Shown: positions 44,985 through 54,322, counted from the stretch's first letter. The stretch is 64,000 nt of DNA from Flavobacterium pallidum (GCF_003097535.1 NZ_CP029187.1:3100001-3164000); one strand, 5' to 3'. Translations and numbers: made by a program. The notes: generated from the letters alone by a model not told the origin.

Positions 44985-46406
44985 AACATCTGCAATTTTT
45001 TTGATCATTCCTCCAAAAATAAAAAAATGAAAAGGCAGCATGCTGTACCAATATAGCCGCCCCCACAAACCCCGTGGCCTGAATGTCGCGACCTGATGCA
45101 GGACGTTATTTTCATCTATCGAAAACTCCAGCCACGCTTCACCCGGAAGCTTCATCTCAGCAAATAGCAATAGCCTTTTTCCTTTGCGGTCTGCTAAAAG
45201 TACCCTCCAGAAATCGAGTGAATCGCCTGCATGGATTTGCGTGGGGTGTGTCCGCCCGCGACGCAGTCCTACGCCACCGAAAGCTTTATCAAGATGACCG
45301 CGAACCTGCCACATCCAGTTACCGTAATACCATCCCTTCTCACCTCCTATGGAGAAGATATTATCCAGGGTCTTCTCAACATCAGCAACAGTAATTGATT
45401 TTTTATCTTTTACGCAGCCGAACACCGGCACCTGGATATATCCTTTTAAATCGTTATGTTTCCCGCTGCTGGACAGGCTGTCTTTCCAACTGGATATAAC
45501 AAGGTTTTGCTCAATTTTGATAAAAGCAAGTTTAATCGCATCCACATAGGAAATTGGATGTATCCCCAGGATATGCTGCAAACGCTTGTCTTTCGCTACC
45601 ACCTCCATTTTCATACTTTCAACCAGATTTGAAGCCAGTTTATATGACGTTGAAGTGACAAAATAAAGCCAGTATGAAGAAAGCTTTGGTGTCATTACAG
45701 GAACAGTGACGATCCAGAGCCTGATTTTCCGGGTTTTGGCGTAAAGCAAAAGCATTTCCCGATAGGTTAATATATTTGGACCAGCGACATCGAAAGAATC
45801 GTTATAGCATTCTTTATTAAGAAGTACGCCAATAAGATATTGCATTACATCACGGATAGCAATAGGCTGTGTTCTGGTCAATACCCATTTGGGCGTGATC
45901 ATTACCGGAAGCTTCTCACAAAGGTCCCGGATGATTTCAAATGAAGAACTGCCGGAACCCACTATGATGCCGGCGCGCAACACCGTAAGCTTAAAATCTC
46001 CCTCATATAAAATGGCTTCAACATTACTGCGGGACTGCAGGTGTTTTGATAATACGGAGTCGTTTATAATCCCGCTAAGGAATACAACCTGGGTAATACC
46101 AATAACAGCGGCGTAGGCATTAAAATTCCTGGCTGAACGTGCTTCAAGATCATCAAAATTATCCATCGAAGCACTCATGGAATGTATCAGGTAATAGGCT
46201 GCATCAAATTTTGCGGGCAGGGTCTCAAAATCGGGTTCGTCGAGGAAATCATTTTCCCAAATACTGATTTTTGACAGCGTCACTTCATCAAGGCCCAGCC
46301 TGTCGGCATTACGGACACAACAAACAACTTCATGTCCGAGTTGCAGCAATTCCGGCAAAAGCCTTTTTCCTACATAACCATTGGCACCTGTGAGCAAAAT
46401 CCGCAT
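44982..46406 (-). CDS. Atypical SDR with C-terminal DUF2867 domain
   Basis: 474 residues. The N-terminal ~290 form an NAD(P)-binding domain of atypical SDR/NmrA type with glycine motif TGANGYVGKRL; the last ~170 (YYGNWMWQVRGHLDKAFGG, ELKLPG-like and FRPRGLWGRLYWY) are the DUF2867 SRPBCC-like domain. The combined architecture is standard for this family, whose substrate is unknown; it recurs beside photolyase and folE genes. It starts 6 bases downstream of folE, hence the same operon. Confidence 0.88.
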   Translation of the reverse strand: MRILLTGANGYVGKRLLPELLQLGHEVVCCVRNADRLGLDEVTLSKISIWENDFLDEPDFETLPAKFDAAYYLIHSMSASMDNFDDLEARSARNFNAYAAVIGITQVVFLSGIINDSVLSKHLQSRSNVEAILYEGDFKLTVLRAGIIVGSGSSSFEIIRDLCEKLPVMITPKWVLTRTQPIAIRDVMQYLIGVLLNKECYNDSFDVAGPNILTYREMLLLYAKTRKIRLWIVTVPVMTPKLSSYWLYFVTSTSYKLASNLVESMKMEVVAKDKRLQHILGIHPISYVDAIKLAFIKIEQNLVISSWKDSLSSSGKHNDLKGYIQVPVFGCVKDKKSITVADVEKTLDNIFSIGGEKGWYYGNWMWQVRGHLDKAFGGVGLRRGRTHPTQIHAGDSLDFWRVLLADRKGKRLLLFAEMKLPGEAWLEFSIDENNVLHQVATFRPRGLWGRLYWYSMLPFHFFIFGGMIKKIADV

Positions 46407-46412
46407 AACCTT

Positions 46413-47012
46413 CTAGTTCAATTTATTCGAAATTAAGCTAATGAATTCCTTCCGGGTCCTATCTTCCTCGAAAGCTCCATTGAAAGATGAAGTGGTCGTT
46501 ACACTGTTTTGTTTCTGTATGCCCCGCATCTGCATGCACATGTGCTGGCATTCCATAACTACAGCGACACCATGAGGTTCCAGTGCAGTCTGGATACATT
46601 CTTTTATTTGATCCGTGAGCCGTTCCTGCACCTGAAACCTTCTCGCAAATGCTTCCACTATTCTTGGAATTTTGCTTAAGCCTACGATTTTGCCATTAGG
46701 AATGTAAGCAACGTGAACTTTACCGAAAAAAGGCAGCAGGTGATGCTCGCACATGGAGTACACCTCAATATTCTTAACAACCACCATTTGTTTATGATCT
46801 TCTTCGAAAAGGGCCGCCTTTAATATTTCCAGTGGATTTACATCATAACCCTGCGTGAGAAACTGGTAGGCTTTAGCTGCCCGTTCGGGTGTTTTTTGAA
46901 GCCCTTCCCTATTGATGTCTTCCCCTAAAATTTCAAGTACACTTTTTACATTTCCTGCTAATTCCTCCGTCGCTTTTTCATCGTATTGATCAACTTTTTT
47001 GTAACCGCTCAT
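46413..47012 (-). CDS. folE: GTP cyclohydrolase I
   Basis: 199 residues. Zinc and active-site motifs are complete: [40 protein letters not shown] and [12 protein letters not shown]. It converts GTP to 7,8-dihydroneopterin triphosphate, the first step of folate and pterin synthesis. A copy inside a photolyase cluster may supply a pterin (MTHF-type) antenna chromophore or support the light response rather than housekeeping folate. It is divergent from TIGR03643 across a 78-base spacer carrying AACAATTGTT. Confidence 0.96.
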   Translation of the reverse strand: MSGYKKVDQYDEKATEELAGNVKSVLEILGEDINREGLQKTPERAAKAYQFLTQGYDVNPLEILKAALFEEDHKQMVVVKNIEVYSMCEHHLLPFFGKVHVAYIPNGKIVGLSKIPRIVEAFARRFQVQERLTDQIKECIQTALEPHGVAVVMECQHMCMQMRGIQKQNSVTTTSSFNGAFEEDRTRKEFISLISNKLN

Positions 47013-47055
47013 TTTTAAATTATTATTTTTGTTGAAGGTAAAACAAAATTATTAG

Positions 47056-47065
47056 AACAATTGTT
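47056..47065. promoter_or_regulatory. Palindrome AACAATTGTT between folE and TIGR03643 genes
   Basis: A 10-bp perfect dyad in a divergent promoter region. A related GACAATTGTT lies at 48686-48695 before the DUF2807 gene. Regulator unknown. Confidence 0.35.
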
Positions 47066-47090
47066 AATTTTACAACTTACATTATAATTA

Positions 47091-47381
47091 ATGAATACAA
47101 TCGAAGCCAATTTTTCGGAAATACAAATTGACCGTATCATTGAAATGGCGTGGGAAGACCGAACACCTTTTGACGCCATAAAATATCAATTTGGTCTTAA
47201 TGAAGCCGAAGTCAAAAAATTGATGAAGTCAAAATTGAAACTCAAAAGTTACATACTGTGGAGGCAACGGGTAGAAAACTGTTGCACAAAGCACACTTTG
47301 AAAAGACCTAACGGAATCGACAGATTTAAAAGCAGTGCACAAAGAAGCATATCACAAAACAAGATTTCTAAAAGACGGTAA
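47091..47381 (+). CDS. TIGR03643 (DUF2805) family protein
   Basis: 96 residues, very basic at the C-terminus. The conserved core IDRIIEMAWEDRTPFDAI and FGLNEAEVKKLMKSKLK, then SYILWRQRV, identifies the family. It resembles a small helical DNA-binding protein but has no known role. It is repeatedly found beside photolyases and folE in aquatic bacteria, as here. Confidence 0.9.
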   Translation: MNTIEANFSEIQIDRIIEMAWEDRTPFDAIKYQFGLNEAEVKKLMKSKLKLKSYILWRQRVENCCTKHTLKRPNGIDRFKSSAQRSISQNKISKRR

Positions 47382-47441
47382 TTAGTGCGGATTCTCATTT
47401 CCGCCTATTGATTATATTTGATTGACTAAAAAAAAATACTC

Positions 47442-48647
47442 ATGCTGTTTCAGTTTGGATTCTACAGTTCGCTACTATTAATCACATTTTCACAGGGAAT
47501 ACTATACAGTATTTTGCTTTTGCGAAAAGGTTCCAAATCAGGCGACAAATCCAACTATTGGTTAAGTGTATTCATCTTGGTTTGCAGTCTTTATATTGCG
47601 CCCTGGATGCTCGGATTTGCAGGCTGGTATGACAATCAGCCGTACCGCGATATACTTTTTTATGTGCCCTTTCAGCAATTGTATTTATTTGGTCCTTTAA
47701 TTTATTTTTATACGCAAAGCCTGCTGAATCCAAATTTCCGGCTTACAAAAATGGCTTCATTGCATTTTCTGCCGGCTGTCATTTTTCTTTTATGGAATTT
47801 ATGGATTTGGGTGTATGACTATTTTATTGTCAATTGTAATTATTTCTATGCTGACGGCACTGACAAGGATTTTGATGCCTGGTACCAGTATTCAGGGTTT
47901 GGCTCTATGGTATTGTACCTCGTGCTGAGCATCAGGTATTACAATATCTACAGGGTTTTAATTTTTCAGGTAACCAGTTTCGCCGAAAGCATACTTTTTG
48001 ATTGGATAAAAAAATATCTTATCTCATTCCTGATATTGACATTGTTGCCCATCGCCTTTGATGTGCTGGCCTATTTTTTACCGGAAATAAGAACGTATGC
48101 AGGAAGTTGGTGGTACTTCCTTGCCTTCTCAGTGGTGATGTATTATATAGCGATAACAGCCTATGCCAATCCGGTCATTTCAAAAATACATTTCAGGCTG
48201 TCTCCATTTGATTCCGGACCGGTCGTATTGCTATCTGAAAGCAATGTCCGTGAATCGGAAAATATTATTGAAATTGAAGCGGATATAATTAAAAAGGAAA
48301 TCACTCCTGACTTGAAAGAATGGATATTGAAGATGGAATTTCTGCTGAAAGAAGAGGAATTGTACAAGAATCCTGAGCTGACTTTATCAGATGTAGCCAA
48401 AAGGCTCTCTATAAATATTTCAATCACATCAAAAGTGGTTAATCAGGGATTCGGACTTAACTTCAATGACCTGATCAACCAATACCGGACCGAGGCTGTC
48501 GTGAAATGTCTTGAACAGGGCTTACATAAAAATACCACACTTCTCGGTATCGCATTCGATTGCGGCTTCAACTCAAAAGCCACTTTTAACAGGGCGTTTA
48601 AAAAACATACCGGAAAGTCTCCGAAGGATTATATTGCCGACTTATAA
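47442..48647 (+). CDS. Membrane-anchored AraC family regulator
   Basis: 401 residues. Seven to eight hydrophobic helices fill 1-255 (LLITFSQGILYSILLL to YIAITAYANP), followed by a cytoplasmic C-terminal AraC domain: NPELTLSDVAKRLSINI and GIAFDCGFNSKATFNRAFKKHTGKSPKDY. This layout senses a membrane or lipid-soluble signal and binds DNA directly. It may regulate the following genes. It has its own spacer on both sides. Confidence 0.9.
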   Translation: MLFQFGFYSSLLLITFSQGILYSILLLRKGSKSGDKSNYWLSVFILVCSLYIAPWMLGFAGWYDNQPYRDILFYVPFQQLYLFGPLIYFYTQSLLNPNFRLTKMASLHFLPAVIFLLWNLWIWVYDYFIVNCNYFYADGTDKDFDAWYQYSGFGSMVLYLVLSIRYYNIYRVLIFQVTSFAESILFDWIKKYLISFLILTLLPIAFDVLAYFLPEIRTYAGSWWYFLAFSVVMYYIAITAYANPVISKIHFRLSPFDSGPVVLLSESNVRESENIIEIEADIIKKEITPDLKEWILKMEFLLKEEELYKNPELTLSDVAKRLSINISITSKVVNQGFGLNFNDLINQYRTEAVVKCLEQGLHKNTTLLGIAFDCGFNSKATFNRAFKKHTGKSPKDYIADL

Positions 48648-48733
48648 ACTGAGAAATTTGTCTCAAATCATGATATGGGGCGATTGACAATTGTTGATGC
48701 TGCAATTTTGCATCATTAATAACGCTTATTCAC

Positions 48734-49421
48734 ATGATCATGAAAACAAAAATTACCGCAGCACTATGGAGTGTGTTGCTCTCCGTTGCAAGCTTTGCGC
48801 AGATTAACGGTTCAGGGAAAATCATTTCTAAAAATTATGATTTCAGGGACTTTGACAAAATCAACTTTAACGACCTGAATGGCAAAATCGATATTGAAGT
48901 TGGCAAGACTTGGTCTATACAAGTTGATATAGATGACAATCTCGAAAACCTGTTGGATGTGAGCAAAGACGAAAAAGAACATTTGCTCAAAATCAGTTTT
49001 TCAGGAAATCGCAACAACCAGCTTTACATTGAAAACACAAACATTAAAATCAAAATTACTATGCCTGAAGCTTCTGTCATTCGACAGGATGGTAATGCTG
49101 ACATCAACATTCGCAATATTAAAGGTCGTTATTTTCGTATTGAAAATGTTTCCAATGGAAATGCAATTATATCGGGACAGGTAGACAAACTGGACGTGGT
49201 GCATACCGGAAATGGGAATATTGATGCTAAAAAACTGACGTCCAAAACAGCAATTGTAAACTCTGCCGGGAAATGGTGACGTTTCAGTTTGTGTGAGTGA
49301 TCAAATAAGCGCGACAGGCTCAGGAAATGGAGATATTGTCAATATTGGAACTGCCGCTTTTCCAAAAAACGGGTATCGATCAGGGAACGGCAAATTCATT
49401 CACAGTAACACTAAAGGATAA
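48734..49421 (+). pseudogene. DUF2807 (GIN-domain) exported protein, frameshifted
   Basis: A signal peptide (ALWSVLLSVASFAQ) and a right-handed beta-helix start (INFNDLNGKIDIEVG, IRQDGNADINI) run to a stop at 49279. In the next frame the family continues at once (GNGDVSVCVSDQISATGSG to HSNTKG, stop 49419-49421). Removing one G from the GGG at about 49269 restores the reading frame, so this is a single-base insertion or a sequencing error. An intact product would be ~229 residues, periplasmic or surface. Confidence 0.8.
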
Positions 49422-49427
49422 ATTAAA

Positions 49428-49934
49428 ATGATCAGAATTTTATTCATACGGTTGACTAAACCCTTGCCGTTGCCTTATCTATGGCAACATATCTTATTGG
49501 CTATTCCCAGAATTGCCTGTGGCTATATGCTAACGTCAGACTTCGGCGCAGCCAAATTCGGAATGCCATGGTCCCCTGCTGAAAATAATCTCGGTTTATT
49601 TGAAACGGCATTTTGGTTTCCCAATGATGTTGCCGCGTTCGGAGGTATTTTTGCCACTTTCCCTGTGTTCTTTGCGTGGATGGGCGCGTTTAGTGAAGCT
49701 GTTGGAGGCCTTTTGTTGATTTTCGGCTTCCAAACCCGAATAGTGTCATTTTTGCTGATCTGCACGATGTACGTCGCAACATTTGTACAACATGGCGGCG
49801 AGGATCTCTGGAACAAGCTTCCCGGAATGGGATTCTTATGGGTAGTGCTGTTCACTGCCATCTTAGGTTCAGGAAAGATCGGCATCGATTATTTATTAAC
49901 CTCCAAAACAATTGCAAATGAAAATCCTATTTAA
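49428..49934 (+). CDS. DoxX family membrane protein
   Basis: 168 residues with four hydrophobic helices; LLAIPRIACGYMLTSDFGAA, FPVFFAWMGAFSEAVGGLLL and FQTRIVSFLLICTMYVATFVQH are typical DoxX stretches. It starts 7 bases after the frameshifted DUF2807 gene and overlaps the next lipoprotein gene, so the three form a unit. Function unknown; a redox-linked membrane role is usually assumed. Confidence 0.85.
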   Translation: MIRILFIRLTKPLPLPYLWQHILLAIPRIACGYMLTSDFGAAKFGMPWSPAENNLGLFETAFWFPNDVAAFGGIFATFPVFFAWMGAFSEAVGGLLLIFGFQTRIVSFLLICTMYVATFVQHGGEDLWNKLPGMGFLWVVLFTAILGSGKIGIDYLLTSKTIANENPI

Positions 49935-50283
49935 AGTTACAATTGCTATAGTGTTTACAATTTTTATGTGCAGCTGCGTACAAAAAACTTACGATAAAAC
50001 CGTACTGTATTGCCTTGATACAAGAGCAATCGATGATGTTCGCACCGTTGGTATAAGGGGCAATGACAAACCACTGAACTGGGAAAGTGATTTTCCGATG
50101 AAACTGGATACAAAAGACAACTTATACAAAGCTTATGTCACCACCAAAACGGGTTATCTGAATACTGAAATTAAATTTACGGTCAATGGTGAATTCGAAT
50201 TAAAGGATGCCTCTAACAGAAAAGTCAGCCTCCATGAAAATGATACCGTGAAATATGTTGCGGTGTTCAACCAGCCAAAGTAA
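49918..50283 (+). CDS. Small lipoprotein, possible CBM-like fold
   Basis: 121 residues from the ATG at 49918, overlapping the DoxX gene by 17 bases. The lipobox is FMCSC. The mature part (DVRTVGIRGNDKPLNWESDF, then KAYVTTKTGYLNTEIKFTVNGEFEL) looks like the beta-sandwich of CBM20/CBM48-type or early-set domains, but the match is weak. I do not recognise a defined family. Confidence 0.65.
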   Translation: MKILFKVTIAIVFTIFMCSCVQKTYDKTVLYCLDTRAIDDVRTVGIRGNDKPLNWESDFPMKLDTKDNLYKAYVTTKTGYLNTEIKFTVNGEFELKDASNRKVSLHENDTVKYVAVFNQPK

Positions 50284-50392
50284 AGTATGCAATGCGTAGT
50301 TGCCGTAAACAAAACCAGCTGTTATTAATTTAGTAATTGTTGAAGGTCTGAATCATTTCTAATCGCCTAATTTTATACAAACGAAAGCACTT

Positions 50393-50557
50393 ATGAAAGC
50401 GGTGAAAAAATCGGAACTTCCTTCAAAAATCTGCCTATGCTGCCAACGTCCGTTCTCATGGCGTAAGAAATGGGAAAAAGTCTGGGACGAAGTAAAGTAT
50501 TGCAGTGACAGGTGCCGTAAATTAAAAAACACAAAAGAAGATGCCTCAAAAGCTTAG
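50393..50557 (+). CDS. DUF2256 small zinc-binding protein
   Basis: 54 residues. [19 protein letters not shown] and [10 protein letters not shown] give the C-x2-C ... C-x3-C zinc site and the tryptophan core that define DUF2256. Family members are nearly always beside photolyase or cryptochrome genes. It overlaps the FeS photolyase start by 17 bases, so translation is coupled. Its partner is presumably the photolyase. Confidence 0.9.
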   Translation: MKAVKKSELPSKICLCCQRPFSWRKKWEKVWDEVKYCSDRCRKLKNTKEDASKA

Positions 50558-52076
50558 GCTGATACTCGGAGATCAATTGAATTATGAGCATTCCTGGTTC
50601 AGGTCTTTGGACGATTGCACAACCTACCTGATGATGGAAATTCGTTCTGAAACGGATTATACCACACATCATATTCAAAAAATTACAGCGTTTTTTTTCG
50701 CAATGAGAAACTTTGCAGATTGGTTGAAAACTGCCGGGCATAATGTGATTTACATTAAACTCGGTGATGCCGGAAATCAACAGACTTTTGAAGCCAATAT
50801 CCTGAAAGTTATTGCAGAAAAAGAGATTTGCCACTTTGAATACCAGCTTCCTGACGAATATCGGATTGACATAGCGCTCAGAAATTTTTGCAAGTCCCTG
50901 GCCATAACTTCTGATTCCGCCGATACGGAACACTTTTATACTACCCGTGAAGAACTTGCTGACTTTTTCAAGGGGAAAACCCAATATGTAATGGAAACGT
51001 TCTACCGTGCGATGCGCAAAAAAAATAATATCCTGGTATTTGATAGTCAGCCTGTGGGTGGACAATGGAATTTCGACAGCGATAACAGGAAAAAGTTGCC
51101 TAAAGGCCATACTCCGCCAAAACCGTTGGTTTTTGATAAAGATGTTTCGGGTATAGTATCTGAAATACAGAAAAATGACATCTCCACGATGGGAACGGTA
51201 GACGCACATCATTTCATCTGGCCGACGACCAGGACGGAATCGCTTCAACTATTAAACTATTTTACAGAAAATTGTTTACCGCTGTTCGGGTCATTTCAGG
51301 ACGCTATGGCTCCCGGAGAATGGTCGATTTACCATTCAAGGCTTTCTTTTTCAATGAATACGAAGATGATTTCTCCTTCTGAAGTTGTTGATGCCGCCAT
51401 AACCGAATGGCAAAAACGACCTGATGAGATTGAACTCCACCAGTTAGAAGGTTTTGTAAGGCAGATACTGGGCTGGCGGGAGTACATGCGTGGCATCTAC
51501 TGGATGAAAATGCCTGAATTTTCGCAACTGAATTACTTTAGCCATAGCAATAACTTACCGGAATGGTTCTGGACCGGCAAAACAAAAATGCATTGCCTTC
51601 GTGAAGCGATTACACAATCCCTCACTTATTCTTATGCCCACCATATACAACGCCTGATGATTACCGGGAATTTCGCACTACTTGCAGGGGTTGATCCGGA
51701 TCAGGTTGACGACTGGTATCTGGGTATTTATATCGACGCCATAGAATGGGTTGAAATTACAAACACCAGAGGCATGAGCCAGTTTGCCGATGGTGGCATT
51801 ATCGGGACGAAGCCCTATGTCAGTTCGGCGACATACATCGATAAAATGAGCCATTATTGTGGTACCTGTTTTTATGACAAGTCTAAAAGAACCGGCCCCG
51901 GCGCCTGTCCTTTCAACAGCCTGTATTGGAATTTTTATGACACCAATAAGGAAAAGCTTTCTAAAAACACAAGGGTAAGTATGGTTTATAAAATTTGGGA
52001 TAAGATGAAACCACAGGAAAAAGTTGCTTTGATTGAGCAGGCCCAATACTATTTGAAAAATGTAAACTTATTATAA
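50541..52076 (+). CDS. FeS-type bacterial (6-4) photolyase (PhrB/CryPro class)
   Basis: 511 residues, the normal length for the class. An N-terminal alpha/beta antenna domain ([16 protein letters not shown]) is followed by the FAD domain. Four Cys at 352, 440, 443 and 456 reproduce the spacing of the [4Fe-4S] ligands in Agrobacterium PhrB (350, 438, 441, 454) with a constant offset of two. [29 protein letters not shown] and [13 protein letters not shown] are FAD-pocket motifs of the group. It repairs (6-4) pyrimidine photoproducts with light. A lumazine antenna is usual, which connects to pterin and flavin precursors. Confidence 0.95.
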   Translation: MPQKLRLILGDQLNYEHSWFRSLDDCTTYLMMEIRSETDYTTHHIQKITAFFFAMRNFADWLKTAGHNVIYIKLGDAGNQQTFEANILKVIAEKEICHFEYQLPDEYRIDIALRNFCKSLAITSDSADTEHFYTTREELADFFKGKTQYVMETFYRAMRKKNNILVFDSQPVGGQWNFDSDNRKKLPKGHTPPKPLVFDKDVSGIVSEIQKNDISTMGTVDAHHFIWPTTRTESLQLLNYFTENCLPLFGSFQDAMAPGEWSIYHSRLSFSMNTKMISPSEVVDAAITEWQKRPDEIELHQLEGFVRQILGWREYMRGIYWMKMPEFSQLNYFSHSNNLPEWFWTGKTKMHCLREAITQSLTYSYAHHIQRLMITGNFALLAGVDPDQVDDWYLGIYIDAIEWVEITNTRGMSQFADGGIIGTKPYVSSATYIDKMSHYCGTCFYDKSKRTGPGACPFNSLYWNFYDTNKEKLSKNTRVSMVYKIWDKMKPQEKVALIEQAQYYLKNVNLL

Positions 52077-52233
52077 ATGTTTCAAACATGGTTACGATTT
52101 TAACAAATGTAACTGCGTTGTTCCGCTTCATTTTAAACCAAGACTTAGTTATTGCCGTATTTTGATTTCCGGTACATTCATAAGAAAAAATAGAGGACTT
52201 TTTTAAGGCCTGCTTTATACTAATAATAACTCC

Positions 52234-52279
52234 AAATCGGCCACCCGAAAGTTCGATAATTGTATATTAAACTCCACAA
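52234..52279 (+). repeat. 46-bp direct repeat, right copy
   Basis: Matches 36691-36736 at 41 of 46 bases in the same orientation, again just upstream of a terminator. An integrase fragment lies 250 bases to the right. Confidence 0.6.
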
Positions 52280-52299
52280 CCTTTACATCAAAGTAAAGT

Positions 52300-52336
52300 A
52301 AATGCCCGTAAATCTATGGATTTACGGGCATTTTTC
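52300..52336 (+). terminator. Strong terminator after the right 46-bp repeat
   Basis: A 15-bp perfect stem (AAATGCCCGTAAATC with GATTTACGGGCATTT) with a 4-nt loop and T-tract. It may end the photolyase transcript or a small RNA that includes the repeat. Confidence 0.88.
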
Positions 52337-52376
52337 ATTTACAGCATATCGAAACGGACTAATAAATAACAATGTA

Positions 52377-52428
52377 TTCGGGGTCAAATTCGGGGTCATT
52401 AAAATACCTCAAAAAATGACCCCGAATT
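52377..52428. repeat. Three copies of TTCGGGGTCA (two direct, one inverted)
   Basis: Copies at 52377-52386 and 52389-52398 (12-bp step) and the reverse complement at 52417-52426; the last two extend to a 14-bp inverted repeat. They resemble arm-type sites bound by the N-terminal domain of tyrosine integrases, and such a domain is encoded 100 bases on. Confidence 0.55.
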
Positions 52429-52527
52429 CCTCGCGAGAGCTTGTACAGCAACGGGTTCAGAAAATGAACATCTTGTGGTTTTCTAAATCAGAATTTAAAT
52501 TTAGTAACCACCAAAAGTCACCACACT

Positions 52528-52881
52528 ATGGCAAACAAGATTTCAATTCTCTTTTACGTAAAGAGTGCAAAAGCATCTAAAAACGGCACAGTTCCAATTT
52601 ACCTCAGAGTTACGATCGATGGAACGCGGATGGATTTTTCAACCGGAACGAACACCGAACCAGCAAAATGGTCATCCCAATCTGGCAGAATGAAAGGCAA
52701 TTCAGTCGAAGCCTGTTCAATTAATACTCACCTTGAATCAATGAAAATCAAAGTGTACAGTATTGAAAGTGTTTTGCTTAAAACCGATAGAACAGTAACT
52801 CCTGAAATCTTCAAGAATAAATTTTTGGGAATTGAAGAACAGAAACGCACAATTATGCGAAAAGATACGGGAAAATTGTAA
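52528..52881 (+). pseudogene. Truncated tyrosine recombinase (N-terminal arm-binding part)
   Basis: 117 residues, against about 400 for a full Bacteroidetes phage-type integrase. ISILFYVKSAKASKNGTVPIYL and DFSTGTNTEPAKWSS are the typical arm-binding domain, followed by the first core-binding helix. The catalytic domain (R...HxxR...Y) is missing; the sequence ends in a stop and passes into the first cassette-like repeat. It is a relic of a lost mobile element. Confidence 0.85.
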
Positions 52882-52918
52882 GACCTTCGTTCTAGATTTT
52901 CCTTGATCAAAAGCTGTC

Positions 52919-53101
52919 GATAACTGCGGTTTTACACACACGAACGCAGCGACTGCAGTAGGAATTGCTGCTCACTTTGTAAAATAAGCCGCCTTTTTCC
53001 ATAACTTCGTTTCGTCCAGCCGAGAATACTCAGTTCCAAAAGCCGCAACTGACGTGACCCGAGCAAAGCGAACAGGCGCAGCAAGCCGCCGGACGTTGTG
53101 C
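52919..53101 (+). repeat. Cassette-like repeat module R1
   Basis: It starts at ATAACTGCGG and ends AAGCCGCCGGACGTTGTGC, so outer AAC/GTT and inner GCGG/CCGC segments pair as in an attC site. It is collinear with R2 over the whole length. It contains a promoter-like pair: TTTG near 52976 and TAACTTCG at 53002-53009. Confidence 0.65.
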
Positions 53102-53130
53102 GAAAGCTTTGAAGTACTAACAACACAAAT

Positions 53131-53457
53131 ATGGGCCATAAAAAAGTATGTTTAGATTGCCGTATTAGCTTAAATCGAGAATTTGATTCTGGATCAGATT
53201 TGAAATATCCATGCTCGGAATGTGGGAAGCCAATGTTACTTTTTCCACATAGATTCAAGCCGCCTAAAAAAGAAAATATCCAAGAATGGGAAGTAGTAAA
53301 ATATCTAATTGAAAATGGCTTTAAATATCAGCATATCTATAAAAATGTAGAACTGAAAAATGGAGTAATGTGTTTTTCAGGATACGCAGATTATCCAACT
53401 AATATCAGAGACGCAAAAGAATTTGTGGAAAAATATATAGGACAAGCTCAAAAATAA
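53131..53457 (+). CDS. Small zinc-ribbon protein, cassette gene 1
   Basis: 108 residues. CLDC at the N-terminus and CSEC about 20 residues later form a likely zinc ribbon; the rest (EWEVVKYLIENGFKYQHIY) is a mixed alpha/beta segment I do not recognise. It begins 30 bases after repeat R1 and ends 17 before R2, the layout of a gene cassette. Its base composition is more AT-rich than the repeats around it. Confidence 0.7.
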   Translation: MGHKKVCLDCRISLNREFDSGSDLKYPCSECGKPMLLFPHRFKPPKKENIQEWEVVKYLIENGFKYQHIYKNVELKNGVMCFSGYADYPTNIRDAKEFVEKYIGQAQK

Positions 53458-53473
53458 TTTAATTAAGCCTTCG

Positions 53474-53655
53474 CAAAACAGCGGTTTCACGCACACGAGC
53501 GCAGCGACTGCCGTAGAAATTGCTGCTTCTCTTGTAAAATGAACCGCCTTTTTCCATAATTTCGTCCTGTCCAGCCGAGAGTACTCAGTTCCAAATGCCC
53601 AGCTGAAACAAACCGAGCGCAGCGAACAGGCGCCGCAAGCCGCCGGACGTTATGT
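53474..53655 (+). repeat. Cassette-like repeat module R2
   Basis: 182 bases, collinear with R1. It begins AACAGCGGTTTCAC and ends AAGCCGCCGGACGTTATGT; GCGGTTT can pair with AAGCCGC. The sequence GAGCGCAGCGA occurs twice inside. The promoter-like element TAATTTCG is at 53557-53564 with TTG 22 bases upstream. Confidence 0.65.
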
Positions 53656-53680
53656 GATATTGCTGACCAACCTGAAAAAA

Positions 53681-54154
53681 ATGACATTCAAACAAACAGA
53701 TGTCCAAAAATTTGATTCGTCTGGGAACTTTATTTTAGCAGAAGAATACGTCCTTTCATATTTATATTCTGATGGCTGGACTGAACGTTTGCTAAGTATC
53801 GGCATTTTTATTGACATATATTATGCAAGCAAAATCGATTTGAACTATTATTTGAAATCAGAAAGATGTGAATCAGTAATTGAATCTGAAATTCCGCAAA
53901 AAATAAAAGATTTGATTATAAAATTAAGAGCTCAAGATATAGTTTTGAAGCAAAATTATGCAGATACTTTTATGGAAGATTCTAAAAGAGAACATTTTGT
54001 TATAAATCAAAATGGCAAATCACATAATTGTAGCATTGGAATTTTGACTAAGAAAATTGTAGCAGAAAACGAGTCGGAAAAATTACTTTTTCTATTACAA
54101 AAAGAATTAGAGAAATGGAGAGAAGAAATTTATTGCATTTGCAACATCAAATAA
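53681..54154 (+). CDS. Hypothetical protein, cassette gene 2
   Basis: 157 residues from the ATG at 53681, 26 bases after R2. No signal peptide or known domain. It is Lys/Glu/Ile-rich, with a hydrophobic segment LLSIGIFIDIYYA and a helical C-terminal part (SEKLLFLLQKELEKWREE). Strong AT bias contrasts with the repeats. It is followed by a broken repeat copy. Confidence 0.65.
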   Translation: MTFKQTDVQKFDSSGNFILAEEYVLSYLYSDGWTERLLSIGIFIDIYYASKIDLNYYLKSERCESVIESEIPQKIKDLIIKLRAQDIVLKQNYADTFMEDSKREHFVINQNGKSHNCSIGILTKKIVAENESEKLLFLLQKELEKWREEIYCICNIK

Positions 54155-54225
54155 CAGCGTTTTCACAGACCCAAGCGCAGATGCAAGATGAAGCAAGCAG
54201 CCCATTATCTGCCAGCAGCCGCTAA
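54149..54225 (+). repeat. Partial cassette-like repeat R3
   Basis: ATAACAGCGTTTTCAC and AAGCGCAG match the start of R1/R2, but the copy breaks off and lacks the promoter-like part and the GTTAT end. It marks the right edge of the first array before the VWA gene. Confidence 0.5.
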
Positions 54226-54322
54226 TCCATTTATTTTTAGAATGAAATTATTCTCTTATTTACGAAAGAATTAACATTCGTTCGGTAAAGGTTCTTAAGT
54301 TTATAAGATAATTTTATTGGCT

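Larger units (their letters stand above)
52077..52527. other. Spacer with right 46-bp repeat, terminator and arm-like repeats
   Basis: 450 bases with no gene. In order it holds the right 46-bp repeat, a 15-bp-stem terminator and three copies of TTCGGGGTCA before the integrase fragment. Confidence 0.6.

Noticed and set aside
52377..52428. CRISPR-like direct repeats
   Set aside because: Only three 10-bp copies, one inverted, no spacers and no cas genes. No CRISPR array is visible anywhere in the window.
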